DNA from: Methylovulum sp.
Lineage (GTDB): Bacteria; Pseudomonadota; Gammaproteobacteria; Methylococcales; Methylomonadaceae
Assembly (NCBI GenBank): GCA_016919605.1
Contig: JACXTQ010000190.1
Location: 1-14,406, forward strand
Direction: 5' to 3'
DNA: 14,406 bases
The position numbers and the translations under genes were made by a program. This document shows positions 6,922-14,194 of this stretch, one piece after another. Position 1 is the stretch's first letter. Each line of letters opens with the position of its first letter. The notes beneath the pieces were generated by a model. The model did no database searches and was not told the origin of the DNA. It saw nothing but the letters and a program-made list of their open reading frames with translations.

Positions 6922-7950
6922 ATGAACAACAAACCGACGCTTCTGTTGCATATTGGCACAGAAAAAACTGGCACAACGTCAATACAAGAGTTTTTGGCCC
7001 ATAACCGGGCGCAACTGAAGCAAGCGGGCATCTTATATCCGATCTGTTTAGGCGATAAAAACCATATCAAGCTCACCGCTTACGCCGAACGTAGCCCTTG
7101 GCCTTTTGGTGAAAAGAATTTAGGCATTGATAGCCCAGAAAAACATGCGGCATTCTGCCTGACCTTAGAACAGCAACTGGATGAAGAGCTTCAACGCCGC
7201 CCCTATCGTTCGGTCATTATGTCCAATGAGCATTTACATTCAAATCTGTCTAACCCTGAGCAGATACAGGCCTTAAAAGCGTTTTTAGCACCGCATTTTT
7301 CAGACATTAAAGTGCTGGTGTATTTTCGGCGACAAGATTTGATGGCGCTGTCGCTGTACTCCACCGCCTTATTAGTGGGCTTTACACCGAACCGACAATT
7401 GGACGTGTCCGCCGCCCGCAGCTATTATTACCGCTTCGACAGCATTTATGACAATTGGGCGGGGATTTTTGGCAGTGAAAACCTGCTTGTCAAAGCCTTT
7501 GCGCGAGATAAGCTAGTCGGCGGCAATGTAGTGGTGGATTTTTGCGCCACCGCCGGTTTAAGTGCGGACTATGGCTTGGCCATGACCGAGCGCAAAAATG
7601 AGTCTTTATCGCTAGAAGCCGCCTGCCTGATTTTGGAGCTGAACGAGCGGATAAAAGACGGGCGGTTGGTGTTGCCAGAACCCAGTGGCCGTAAAAGAAA
7701 CCAGCTAATCCAAAAAATCACCGAGTTATTTAAAGGCTCTCCGTATTATCCAAGCCGACAAAATGCCAGCGTTTTTTTCCAGGCTTGCGCTGAAACCAAC
7801 AAGGCGTTACAGGAGCGGATTAACATGGACTTGTTCGATGATGATTTTTCCATGTACCCTGAACAAGAAAACACCGAGCTGTTTAACGCCAAGCGTTTAT
7901 GGGCAAAAACGGCGTTGGATAGCTTCGACTTAGACAGCCCTCCCGTATAA
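6922..7950 (+). CDS. Sulfotransferase family protein (PAPS-dependent type)
   Basis: A 342-residue protein expected to transfer a sulfuryl group from PAPS to a hydroxyl, here probably on a surface glycan. The N-terminal LLLHIGTEKTGTTSIQEFL carries the 5'-phosphosulfate loop at Gly12-Thr19, the sulfotransferase version of a P-loop with a Lys-Thr-Gly-Thr-Thr core. The 3'-phosphate-binding part is visible as VYFRRQDLMALSLYS, with Arg136/Arg137 and Ser144. Glu103 in SNEHL follows the third strand, where the catalytic region usually lies. There is no signal peptide or membrane segment, so it should be cytoplasmic. The ribosome-binding site is weak. It follows the two-domain glycosyltransferase on the same strand after a 203-bp regulatory gap, suggesting joint glycan modification but separate control. 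Acceptor unknown; similarity beyond the nucleotide-binding motifs cannot be judged here. Confidence 0.8.
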   Translation: MNNKPTLLLHIGTEKTGTTSIQEFLAHNRAQLKQAGILYPICLGDKNHIKLTAYAERSPWPFGEKNLGIDSPEKHAAFCLTLEQQLDEELQRRPYRSVIMSNEHLHSNLSNPEQIQALKAFLAPHFSDIKVLVYFRRQDLMALSLYSTALLVGFTPNRQLDVSAARSYYYRFDSIYDNWAGIFGSENLLVKAFARDKLVGGNVVVDFCATAGLSADYGLAMTERKNESLSLEAACLILELNERIKDGRLVLPEPSGRKRNQLIQKITELFKGSPYYPSRQNASVFFQACAETNKALQERINMDLFDDDFSMYPEQENTELFNAKRLWAKTALDSFDLDSPPV

Positions 7951-7971
7951 AAAGCGCCATCGTTGAGACTA

Positions 7972-7989
7972 GTCGCGTAAGAACGCGAC
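7972..7989. terminator. Hairpin between convergent genes, possible bidirectional terminator
   Basis: GTCGCGT (7972-7978) and ACGCGAC (7983-7989) form a perfect 7-bp stem with an AAGA loop. An alternative pairing uses CGCGTAA near 7974 and TTACGCG near 7993. It lies in the 55-bp gap where the sulfotransferase and sbcC converge. There is no T-run on either side, so its role as a terminator is only likely by position. Confidence 0.4.
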
Positions 7990-8005
7990 CGTTTACGCGC
8001 CCCCC

Positions 8006-11000
8006 TTAAGCCTGTTTCAACACCCCTAAGCCATTGGGTTTTTTCACCAATTGCACTTGGGTTTTGATGCGCTTTCTCACCGCATCGACATGGGAAATCA
8101 CCCCGACGGTTTTGCCGTAGGCCTTCAGGTTTTCCAACGTCCCCAGCACCAGTGTCAGCGATTCGGCATCCAAATTACCAAAACCCTCATCAATAAATAA
8201 AGAATCGACCGATGTGTTGTTATTGGCCAACTCCGACAGCCCTAAAGCCAAGGCCAAGCTGACGATAAAGCTCTCCCCGCCGGACAGGGTTTTCGGTGGA
8301 CGGCGGCGGTTGCCGTGGAAGGTGTCTTCAATGGCCAAGGCCAAGCCCGGCTGCGCCGTGTCGTAGCGCAAATAATAGCGGCCACTGATTTTTTCCAAAA
8401 TGCGGTTGGTCTGCACCAGCAGTTTGTCGGCGACCCGAATTTGCACACGGCGGCGAAACGCAATGCCGTTTTCGTTGTCCAGTAAGCTGCGTTCGGCGAG
8501 GGCGGGCTGGGCTTCTTGTTGGCGTTGATGCAGTTGCTCGGTCAATTGGTCGTAACGGCGGCCATTTTCGGCGTGTTGTGCCAAGCGTTTTTGCAGCCGT
8601 TGGATCTCCAACTGGGCGATGTCGGTCTTTTCCGCCAACTGGGCCAACTGCCGATAAATGTCATCAGGGTTGGGCGCGGTTTCGGCGAGCATAAAATCCG
8701 TGTCCAATTGCGCCGTCACTTTCTCCAACTGCTGATGTTTGGCGGCGATTTGCAATTCCAGATCGGCTTTGCGTTTGAGAAACTCCGGCTCCCGCGTCAA
8801 AAATTGCAGGGCGTTGCGCAACTCGGTCAAGTTGGTAAAAGACGAGCTGTGCAGCCGTGCCTGAAAAGTCTGCTCGAAGGCAGTTAACTGGCTATCCTGC
8901 TCACTGATAATCCGCTCTTGTTCGGCAATCAACTGCTGTTTCTCAATCAAGGCCAGATGTACGCCTATTTGTTCCTCGCCTTGCAAGCTGGCCATCAGGC
9001 GCTCGATGGCCGCTTCGGCCTCAGCCAATTTGGCGGCGCTGGCGGCCTGTTGGCTGGCCACTAACGCCAATTCTTCCTGCAAATTCCGGTAATGGAACTG
9101 GTTGGTTTGGTAATCTTGGCGGCGGCTATTAAGGTGGTCAAAAAACGCATCTTCCTTGCCTTTGCTCGGCATCGCTTCACCTAAGGCGGTCAATTGCGCA
9201 TGAACCTGTGCCGCCAACGCCTGCTCTGCTTCGCGGCAGTGATTTAAGGCCACCTCACGCTCAAGCTGAATATGGGCCAGCCCTGGGTCATCCTGGGCCA
9301 GTTGTTCGGCGGTGTCGTGCAATTGGCCGATAGCGCCTTCATGTTTGGCAATCTCCGCAGTGAGCTTAGCAATCGTGGTGGTTTTATTCTGATACTGCTT
9401 GCCCAAGGTGATGATGTTTTTCAGCTCATCCTGCTCTTCTTTCAGCCACTGCTCCATCACCGACAAATCGCCGATGTCCAGATCGGCGCTGGCCTTGTTT
9501 AAACGGTTGCACAAGCTGCGCCAACTGTCCTTAATACCTTGCAGTTGCACTTGGGTGGCGCTGTTTTTCGCGGCGTGTTTTTGGGCAATAATGATGCGCT
9601 TGTTAAGCTGGTCGGTTTTCGCCGCCAAGTCGCGCAGCTTCATTTGCTGGTCGGTCAACGCTTGCACCGAATTGCCGATAGCTGGCGGATACTGAAGATA
9701 AGGATGCACTTTCGCCCCGCATAACGGGCACGGCTTACCGTCCACCAAATGGACACGCTCCGGCGACAGCTTTTTAACCAACGCTTCGCGGCCAATCGCC
9801 GCCTCCAAAACGCGGCGGATATTTTCCTCGCGTTTAACGGTGTCGGCCAGTTGTTCCAGTTCGGCGGTCAAGGTATCGGGATCTTCCATCACCGGTGGCT
9901 TACGCCCGAACAGGCTTAAAAATCCCCCACCCTGCTGGCTGGTTTTTTGATAACTGAGCGCCCAATCCAACACCTGCTGGAATTGCTTAACCCGCTCTTG
10001 CTGTTCGTTTTTTAGGTGCTCAATATCGTCTTCATGATGGCCTTGCAGCAAAGCCTCGCGCGCTTGCCCCTCATCGACAAGCTGTTGCTTAAGCTGGGCA
10101 ACATCAGCGATGGTTTTCGCCAACACCGTGCGGGTGTCCTTAACCGTGGTGGCATTTTTCTTGACGCTGTTACTGGCTTGCTTATGCTGTTCGACTAACT
10201 CCGCCAACTCGGCGCGGATGGTTTTTAGAGGGGCGGTTTCAGGGAAGTTATCCAGCAACAGCGCATCGGTGGTATGTTCGGCCAGCCACGTTTCCCGCTC
10301 CGCCAACGCGGCTTTTTTCTCAGCCTGTTGCGCGTCTAACGACTGCAACGCGGCGGTTTCGGTTTGCTTATCCAACCGCGCTTGGTTGATGTCAAACTTA
10401 ATCGCGTCAATAATCTGGTGCTGTTCGGCAAATGATCGGGGCGCGGCTTTAGCGGCGGTATCGGGATTATCGCTCAATTGCTCCCTAAGAAACTGTTGCT
10501 CGTTCAACAAACTTTCCAAAGCCCCCCGATGCTGTCCAAGCGCCTTCCCCTTCTCGTCAAGTGTCGCCAAATCCTCTTTAAAACTAATAGCTTGCTTGGC
10601 GGTGGCGATATTGGCCAGCGACCCTTCATTAGTCGCCAACTGCGTTTGCAACTCCTTAATGAGCTTTTTCTGCTCGACAATCTGCAACTGCAAACCGCCC
10701 ATATTTTTTAAGGCCAGCTGTTGTTCTTCAAGCTGTTTTTTCTCGACCTTATACTCTTGGATTTGCTCTTGAAAATCCTGCAAATCGTACTCGGCGGCCT
10801 CTAATTCCTCCGGGGCCAACAACGTCAGACCCGCCAATTCCTGCTTGACCGCATCAATCGCCTGTTGCGCCTTCGTGGCATTGGTCAGAATTTCCGTGCG
10901 GTAATCGGCGTAAATATCCGTACCGACCAAGGTTTCCAAAATGCCCATGCGCTCATTGTCCAACGCATTTAAAAACGCCGCGAAATCGCCTTGGGCCAAC

Positions 11001-11440
11001 AACATCGAACGGGTGAAGTTGCGAAAATCCATCCCCGTCAGCTCGGTGATGGCGCGGCACACCGCCACCTGGGTATCGGCCAACACCTGCCCGTCCGACA
11101 ACCGCGACAACACCATATCCACGCTGTGCGCCTCGCCCTCATCGTGGCTACGTTGGACATGCCAGCGCGATTGATAGCGCTCATCACCCAATTTAAACTC
11201 AATCTCGGCATAAGCGTCATCGGCATTTTGGGTAATCACCAACGTTTCCGGCTGGTCAAAGCGCGAGGTTTCGCCATACAAAGCCAAGGTAATGGCATCC
11301 AAAATCGTCGATTTGCCCGACCCGTTCACCCCCGTAATCGCAAAAACGCCGGTATTGGCAAACGCAGGCTTAGTGAAACTGACACGGCTTTCGCCCGCTA
11401 AGGAATTGAGGTTTTTAAAATGAAGTGCAAGTATTTTCAT
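8006..11440 (-). CDS. sbcC: Exonuclease subunit SbcC (Rad50-like SMC-type ATPase)
   Basis: SbcC is the ATPase and tether of the SbcCD (Rad50-Mre11-like) nuclease, which opens hairpins and trims blocked DNA ends at palindromes and stalled forks. This 1144-residue protein is complete and a little longer than the E. coli one (1048). Walker A is GVNGSGKST (37-45); two coiled-coil arms run from about 200 to 1000; the zinc hook Cys571-Pro-Leu-Cys574 lies almost exactly at the middle; the ABC signature is LSGGE (1052-1056) and Walker B is LFIDEG with Asp1084/Glu1085; a switch His follows in VISHVD. The ATG at 11440 gives the usual MKILALHFKNLNSLAGE start; a 30-codon TTG extension to 11530 runs through a TATAAT box and lacks family resemblance. 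No sbcD is seen upstream, where it sits in E. coli; instead the HNH-TPR gene ends 197 bp away on the same strand. Confidence 0.96.
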   Translation of the reverse strand: MKILALHFKNLNSLAGESRVSFTKPAFANTGVFAITGVNGSGKSTILDAITLALYGETSRFDQPETLVITQNADDAYAEIEFKLGDERYQSRWHVQRSHDEGEAHSVDMVLSRLSDGQVLADTQVAVCRAITELTGMDFRNFTRSMLLAQGDFAAFLNALDNERMGILETLVGTDIYADYRTEILTNATKAQQAIDAVKQELAGLTLLAPEELEAAEYDLQDFQEQIQEYKVEKKQLEEQQLALKNMGGLQLQIVEQKKLIKELQTQLATNEGSLANIATAKQAISFKEDLATLDEKGKALGQHRGALESLLNEQQFLREQLSDNPDTAAKAAPRSFAEQHQIIDAIKFDINQARLDKQTETAALQSLDAQQAEKKAALAERETWLAEHTTDALLLDNFPETAPLKTIRAELAELVEQHKQASNSVKKNATTVKDTRTVLAKTIADVAQLKQQLVDEGQAREALLQGHHEDDIEHLKNEQQERVKQFQQVLDWALSYQKTSQQGGGFLSLFGRKPPVMEDPDTLTAELEQLADTVKREENIRRVLEAAIGREALVKKLSPERVHLVDGKPCPLCGAKVHPYLQYPPAIGNSVQALTDQQMKLRDLAAKTDQLNKRIIIAQKHAAKNSATQVQLQGIKDSWRSLCNRLNKASADLDIGDLSVMEQWLKEEQDELKNIITLGKQYQNKTTTIAKLTAEIAKHEGAIGQLHDTAEQLAQDDPGLAHIQLEREVALNHCREAEQALAAQVHAQLTALGEAMPSKGKEDAFFDHLNSRRQDYQTNQFHYRNLQEELALVASQQAASAAKLAEAEAAIERLMASLQGEEQIGVHLALIEKQQLIAEQERIISEQDSQLTAFEQTFQARLHSSSFTNLTELRNALQFLTREPEFLKRKADLELQIAAKHQQLEKVTAQLDTDFMLAETAPNPDDIYRQLAQLAEKTDIAQLEIQRLQKRLAQHAENGRRYDQLTEQLHQRQQEAQPALAERSLLDNENGIAFRRRVQIRVADKLLVQTNRILEKISGRYYLRYDTAQPGLALAIEDTFHGNRRRPPKTLSGGESFIVSLALALGLSELANNNTSVDSLFIDEGFGNLDAESLTLVLGTLENLKAYGKTVGVISHVDAVRKRIKTQVQLVKKPNGLGVLKQA

Positions 11441-11479
11441 GGTCTGATACTTTCGCCGGGCGGGAGTTTTTATCCCGCC

Positions 11480-11485
11480 ATTATA
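11480..11485 (-). promoter_or_regulatory. Possible -10 box for sbcC
   Basis: A perfect TATAAT on the reverse strand lies 39 bases before the sbcC ATG. The best -35 (TTGGGA at 11510-11505) is 19 bp away, so the promoter would be weak. The rest of the 197-bp gap upstream contains a degenerate REP-like stretch (11549-11595) with GTAGGGCGCAC on the reverse strand. Confidence 0.35.
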
Positions 11486-11637
11486 CCGCCGCGCCCACGC
11501 TTTTTCCCAAACTATCGCGTATAATGACAAAACCCAGCATAGGGATGTTGCACCATAACGTCTTGGCGCCTATCCTAGTGCGCCCTACACGGGCTATTGG
11601 CACAGTGGACGACTATAAAAATAAGACTGGTGATGCC

Positions 11638-13662
11638 TTATTTTTTCAACAACGCTTGTAGTTTCTGTAAATTATCCCTGACTGCTTCAGTGTCTGGATG
11701 GTCTTTGCTTAGGGTGGTTTCCCTAATTATCAAACTGCGTTGCAATAAGGGTTCGGTTTCGGCATAGCGGCCTTGTGCGTGATAAAGCACTGCTAGGTTG
11801 TTCAGGCTGGCGGCCACATCGGGATGGCTTTCGCCCAAGGTGGTTTCCATGATTTCCAAACTGTGTTGGCACATTGGCTCGGCTTCGGTGTACCGACCTT
11901 GTGCAATATAAAGCTCGGCCAGGTTGTTCAAGCTGATGGCCACAGCGGGATGACCTTTGCCTAGGGCCGCTTCCCTGATCGTCAAGCTATATTGGTACAG
12001 CGGTTCTGCTTCGGTGTAACGCTCCTGTATACGAAAAAACCCTGCCAGATTGTTCAGGCCGGTGGCCACATCGGGATGGCCTTCGCCTAGGGTGGCTTTT
12101 CTGATTGTCAAACTGCTTTGAAATAAGGACTCAGCTTCCGTGTATCGGTCTTGCGCGACATAAAGCAATGCCAGATTACTTAGGCCCAAGGCCACATCGG
12201 GATGGCTTTCGCCCAGGGTGGTTTTCCAAATCTCCAAACTGCGTTGCAATAAGGATTCTACTTCGGTGTAACGCCCCTGTATGCGTAAAAGCTCTGCCAG
12301 ATTGTTCAAGCTGGTGGCTACGGCGGGATGACTTTCACCTAGAACGGCTTTTCTGATTTCCAAACTGCGTTGGTACATCGGTTCGGCTTCGGCGTAACGG
12401 CCTTGCGCGACATAAAGTGCTGCCAGATTGTTTAGGTTGGCGGCCACAGCAGGATGGCCTTTACCTAAGGTTGTTTCCAAAATCGTCAAACTGTGTTGGT
12501 ACAGAGGTTCCGCTTCGGTGTAACGGCCTTGCGCGACATAAAGTGCTGCCAGATTGTTCAGGCTGGCGGCTATATGGGGATGTATTTTACCTAGATTGGT
12601 TTTCAAAATATCTAAACTACGTTGGTACAGCGGTTCCGCTTCGGAGTAACGGCCTTGTGTACAGAACAACTCTGCCAGATTGTTCAGGCTGGCGGCCATA
12701 TGCAGATGGTCTTTGCCTAGGGCGTTTTCCCAAATCGTCAAACTGCGTTGGTACAACGGTTCCGCTTCGCCGTACCGTCCTTGTGCGCGGAACAGCTCTG
12801 CCAGGTTGTTTAGGCTGGTGGCCACATGCGGATGGTTTTTGCCCAGGGCTATTTTTCTGATTTCCAAACTGTGTTGGTATTGTGGTTCCGCTTCGACGTA
12901 ATTGCCACCATCATGCCAAGCTCTTCCCGCTTCATTCAAGTAATCCGCTAGTTGTTCCGCAAACGCTGTCGGCACAATGTCGGCAGCTTCCTGAAAATAC
13001 TTGGCCGCTTCGGCATAGAGGATTTGTGTCAGCTTTAACTTTGCATTGCGTGCCGCGCTTTCTGCGGCGGACAACAAGCGTTTGTTAACACTTTCCTGTT
13101 GGGTTCTCGCGGCTGACAAGTCTTTGGCTTTAGCTTGGTTAATCAGGCTTTCCGCTTCTTCAAAATCGCCTTGCTCTAATCTTTTTGCTGCTTGGGTTAA
13201 TAAAGTGGCCACTTCGGGGTCTTCTGACTGAAAATTGGCGAGTTCCTTTAAGAGGATCTGGTACTGTTCGGCAATCCTGCGTAAGGTGTGGTCATAATCC
13301 TGAGGGGGAACCGCCTGTTCTTTGAGGCTATGGAAAAAGTTTTCCAAGGCGGTTTGGGTAACGCCTAACTCCTTGGCCAGGGCTTTAAACTCTTCTAAGG
13401 ATGTGCATAATAACTTTTTATATTCGCGTAATGCTTTTCTATCAATGACTTTTGCATGTGCCATTTTGTGGTGCTTATCACAGAGTAAAATTAAATTATC
13501 TACTGCATTATTTTCCCTGTTCCCGTCAATATGATGGATTTCAACATAAGTGTGTTCATGACATCCTTTTATTGCGCAACAATGGCCAGATTCAACCTCA
13601 ACCAATCTACGAATTTCTGCGGATATAGGAGGTCTTGGTTTTTCGTAGTTTGTTTCTTTCAT
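11638..13662 (-). CDS. HNH endonuclease domain fused to ten 42-residue TPR repeats
   Basis: A 674-residue predicted nuclease with a repeat scaffold, function not known. Residues about 15-72 are an HNH (beta-beta-alpha-metal) domain: Cys28/29 and Cys34 pair with Cys61 and His64 as likely structural zinc ligands, and VEIHHIDGN gives the catalytic His43/44 and Asn48, with Asn56 in the helix. Residues 85-240 are helical and include an acidic TPR-like stretch (AKRLEQGDFEEAESLI). Residues 241-660 are ten consecutive 42-residue kinesin-light-chain-type TPRs (SLNNLAELYxAQGRYxEAEPLYQRSL pattern), ending in a 14-residue cap. No membrane segment is seen. I chose ATG 13662 because the protein then begins just before the HNH domain; ATGs at 13713 and 13701 lie in a duplicated intergenic repeat but remain possible. 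A good promoter lies at 13738-13766. The gene precedes sbcC on the same strand. The architecture suggests a target-sensing nuclease; that is inference. Confidence 0.85.
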   Translation of the reverse strand: MKETNYEKPRPPISAEIRRLVEVESGHCCAIKGCHEHTYVEIHHIDGNRENNAVDNLILLCDKHHKMAHAKVIDRKALREYKKLLCTSLEEFKALAKELGVTQTALENFFHSLKEQAVPPQDYDHTLRRIAEQYQILLKELANFQSEDPEVATLLTQAAKRLEQGDFEEAESLINQAKAKDLSAARTQQESVNKRLLSAAESAARNAKLKLTQILYAEAAKYFQEAADIVPTAFAEQLADYLNEAGRAWHDGGNYVEAEPQYQHSLEIRKIALGKNHPHVATSLNNLAELFRAQGRYGEAEPLYQRSLTIWENALGKDHLHMAASLNNLAELFCTQGRYSEAEPLYQRSLDILKTNLGKIHPHIAASLNNLAALYVAQGRYTEAEPLYQHSLTILETTLGKGHPAVAANLNNLAALYVAQGRYAEAEPMYQRSLEIRKAVLGESHPAVATSLNNLAELLRIQGRYTEVESLLQRSLEIWKTTLGESHPDVALGLSNLALLYVAQDRYTEAESLFQSSLTIRKATLGEGHPDVATGLNNLAGFFRIQERYTEAEPLYQYSLTIREAALGKGHPAVAISLNNLAELYIAQGRYTEAEPMCQHSLEIMETTLGESHPDVAASLNNLAVLYHAQGRYAETEPLLQRSLIIRETTLSKDHPDTEAVRDNLQKLQALLKK
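11683..12942 (-). repeat. Ten in-frame 126-bp tandem repeats encoding TPRs
   Basis: Ten units of exactly 126 bp without any insertion or deletion encode the TPR array. Neighbouring units are similar at the DNA level too: 12394-12432 and 12520-12558 share 39 identical bases at one period. The regularity points to recent expansion by recombination and predicts copy-number variation between strains. Confidence 0.9.
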
Positions 13663-13696
13663 ATTTGCTCGTTGAGTGGAAGGCTTAACGTGGTAA

Positions 13697-13714
13697 GCCA
13701 TATTGCACCGCATG
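13697..13714. repeat. 18-bp direct repeat, copy 1 (over the 5' end of the HNH-TPR reading frame)
   Basis: GCCATATTGCACCGCATG differs at one base from the copy at 13830-13847 (GCCGTATTGCACCGCATG), 133 bp away. Copy 1 covers the two most upstream ATG codons of the HNH-TPR frame, so those codons derive from a repeat and not necessarily from the ancestral gene. Confidence 0.7.
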
Positions 13715-13737
13715 GATAAGCCTAAAAATACATGTGT

Positions 13738-13766
13738 ATTATGTAGACATCTTTAAATAATATCAA
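13738..13766 (-). promoter_or_regulatory. Probable sigma-70 promoter of the HNH-TPR gene
   Basis: On the reverse strand TTGATA (13766-13761, five of six) and CATAAT (13743-13738, five of six) are separated by exactly 17 bp. Transcription would begin near 13731, giving an 18-base leader to the first ATG or about 69 bases to the preferred ATG at 13662. Confidence 0.6.
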
Positions 13767-13778
13767 CGGCTAATTGAG

Positions 13779-13842
13779 GGTCAATACGGCAACGCGGTAA
13801 GGCGTATTTCGCAGGGCGCTGAGGCGATGGCCGTATTGCACC
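13779..13842. repeat. Imperfect inverted repeat upstream of the HNH-TPR promoter
   Basis: GGTCAATACGGC (13779-13790) and GCCGTATTGCACC (13830-13842) pair with a single extra base, enclosing about 39 bases of GC-rich sequence. The right arm is also part of the 18-bp direct repeat. It may be a small palindromic element or an operator; there is no gene inside. Confidence 0.55.
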
Positions 13843-13847
13843 GCATG
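13830..13847. repeat. 18-bp direct repeat, copy 2
   Basis: Second copy of the motif that overlaps the first codons of the HNH-TPR frame, one mismatch in 18. It lies inside the imperfect palindrome upstream. Confidence 0.65.
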
Positions 13848-13856
13848 TGGACAGGG

Positions 13857-13889
13857 GGGGCGACGGCTCGCCCCGCAGCCTACGGTAGG
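13857..13889. repeat. GC-rich REP-like hairpin
   Basis: GGGGCGA (13857-13863) and TCGCCCC (13868-13874) form a perfect 7-bp stem with a CGGC loop. CCTACGGTAGG (13879-13889) follows, so on the reverse strand the hairpin is headed by GTAG, as in REP units. It lies 21 bp past the stop of the vapC remnant, reading on that gene's strand, and may double as its terminator. Confidence 0.5.
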
Positions 13890-13909
13890 TGTTTTACGGG
13901 TTCAGTCAT

Positions 13910-14194
13910 TTAATGGCTTTTGGGCGTATAAGCCAAATTCAATGCGTGTGCCATTGCGTTTAAACGCTTGTCGCGTGTCCATATTTTCATTGAATGGACG
14001 GCGGTTGCCGCTAACAAATGCGCATCAATATAACCTATGCCTTTTCCCATCAAGTGATGTTGTTCGATAAAATATAATGCCTCACTTTCACTAACTGGCT
14101 GAATTTGTGGCAAATCCATTAACAAGCCTAAAATCCCCCGTCGATTTTGCAAATTCCCGCAAGCCAACTCGCCAATAATCCAAGGATGTATCAC
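13910..14194 (-). pseudogene. vapC: VapC-type PIN-domain toxin, 5'-truncated
   Basis: The remaining 94 codons match the C-terminal three quarters of a VapC ribonuclease toxin: HPWIIGELACGNL, then GYIDAHLLAAT and KIWTRDKRLNAMA. The PIN acidic residues Glu9, Asp57 and Asp75 (numbered from the GTG) are present. The first beta-strand with its catalytic Asp (usually VDTSVWIDHL) is missing, about 25-35 residues, and a TAA stop occurs two codons before the GTG. I searched the three upstream frames as far as 14286 and found no trace of the missing segment. Without the first Asp the protein should not be an active nuclease. The matching vapB antitoxin gene would lie further right and is not visible. 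The break coincides with the left flank of the IS607-family gene, so insertion of that element is the simplest cause. Confidence 0.8.

Noticed and set aside
10110..10772. Forward 220-codon open frame within sbcC
   Set aside because: Antisense shadow of the coiled-coil region; the peptide is Ser/Cys-rich and has no coherent domain.
11441..11530. 30-codon N-terminal extension of SbcC from TTG 11530
   Set aside because: SbcC proteins begin with MKIL-like strands; the extension crosses a TATAAT box and has no family resemblance.
12105..12860. Forward-strand open frames across the TPR array (83 and 147 codons)
   Set aside because: They are antisense shadows of the repeats, as shown by their own 42-residue periodicity.
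11683..12942. Possible CRISPR or minisatellite array
   Set aside because: The 126-bp periodic units are fully coding, in frame, and translate to canonical TPR repeats; there are no spacers.
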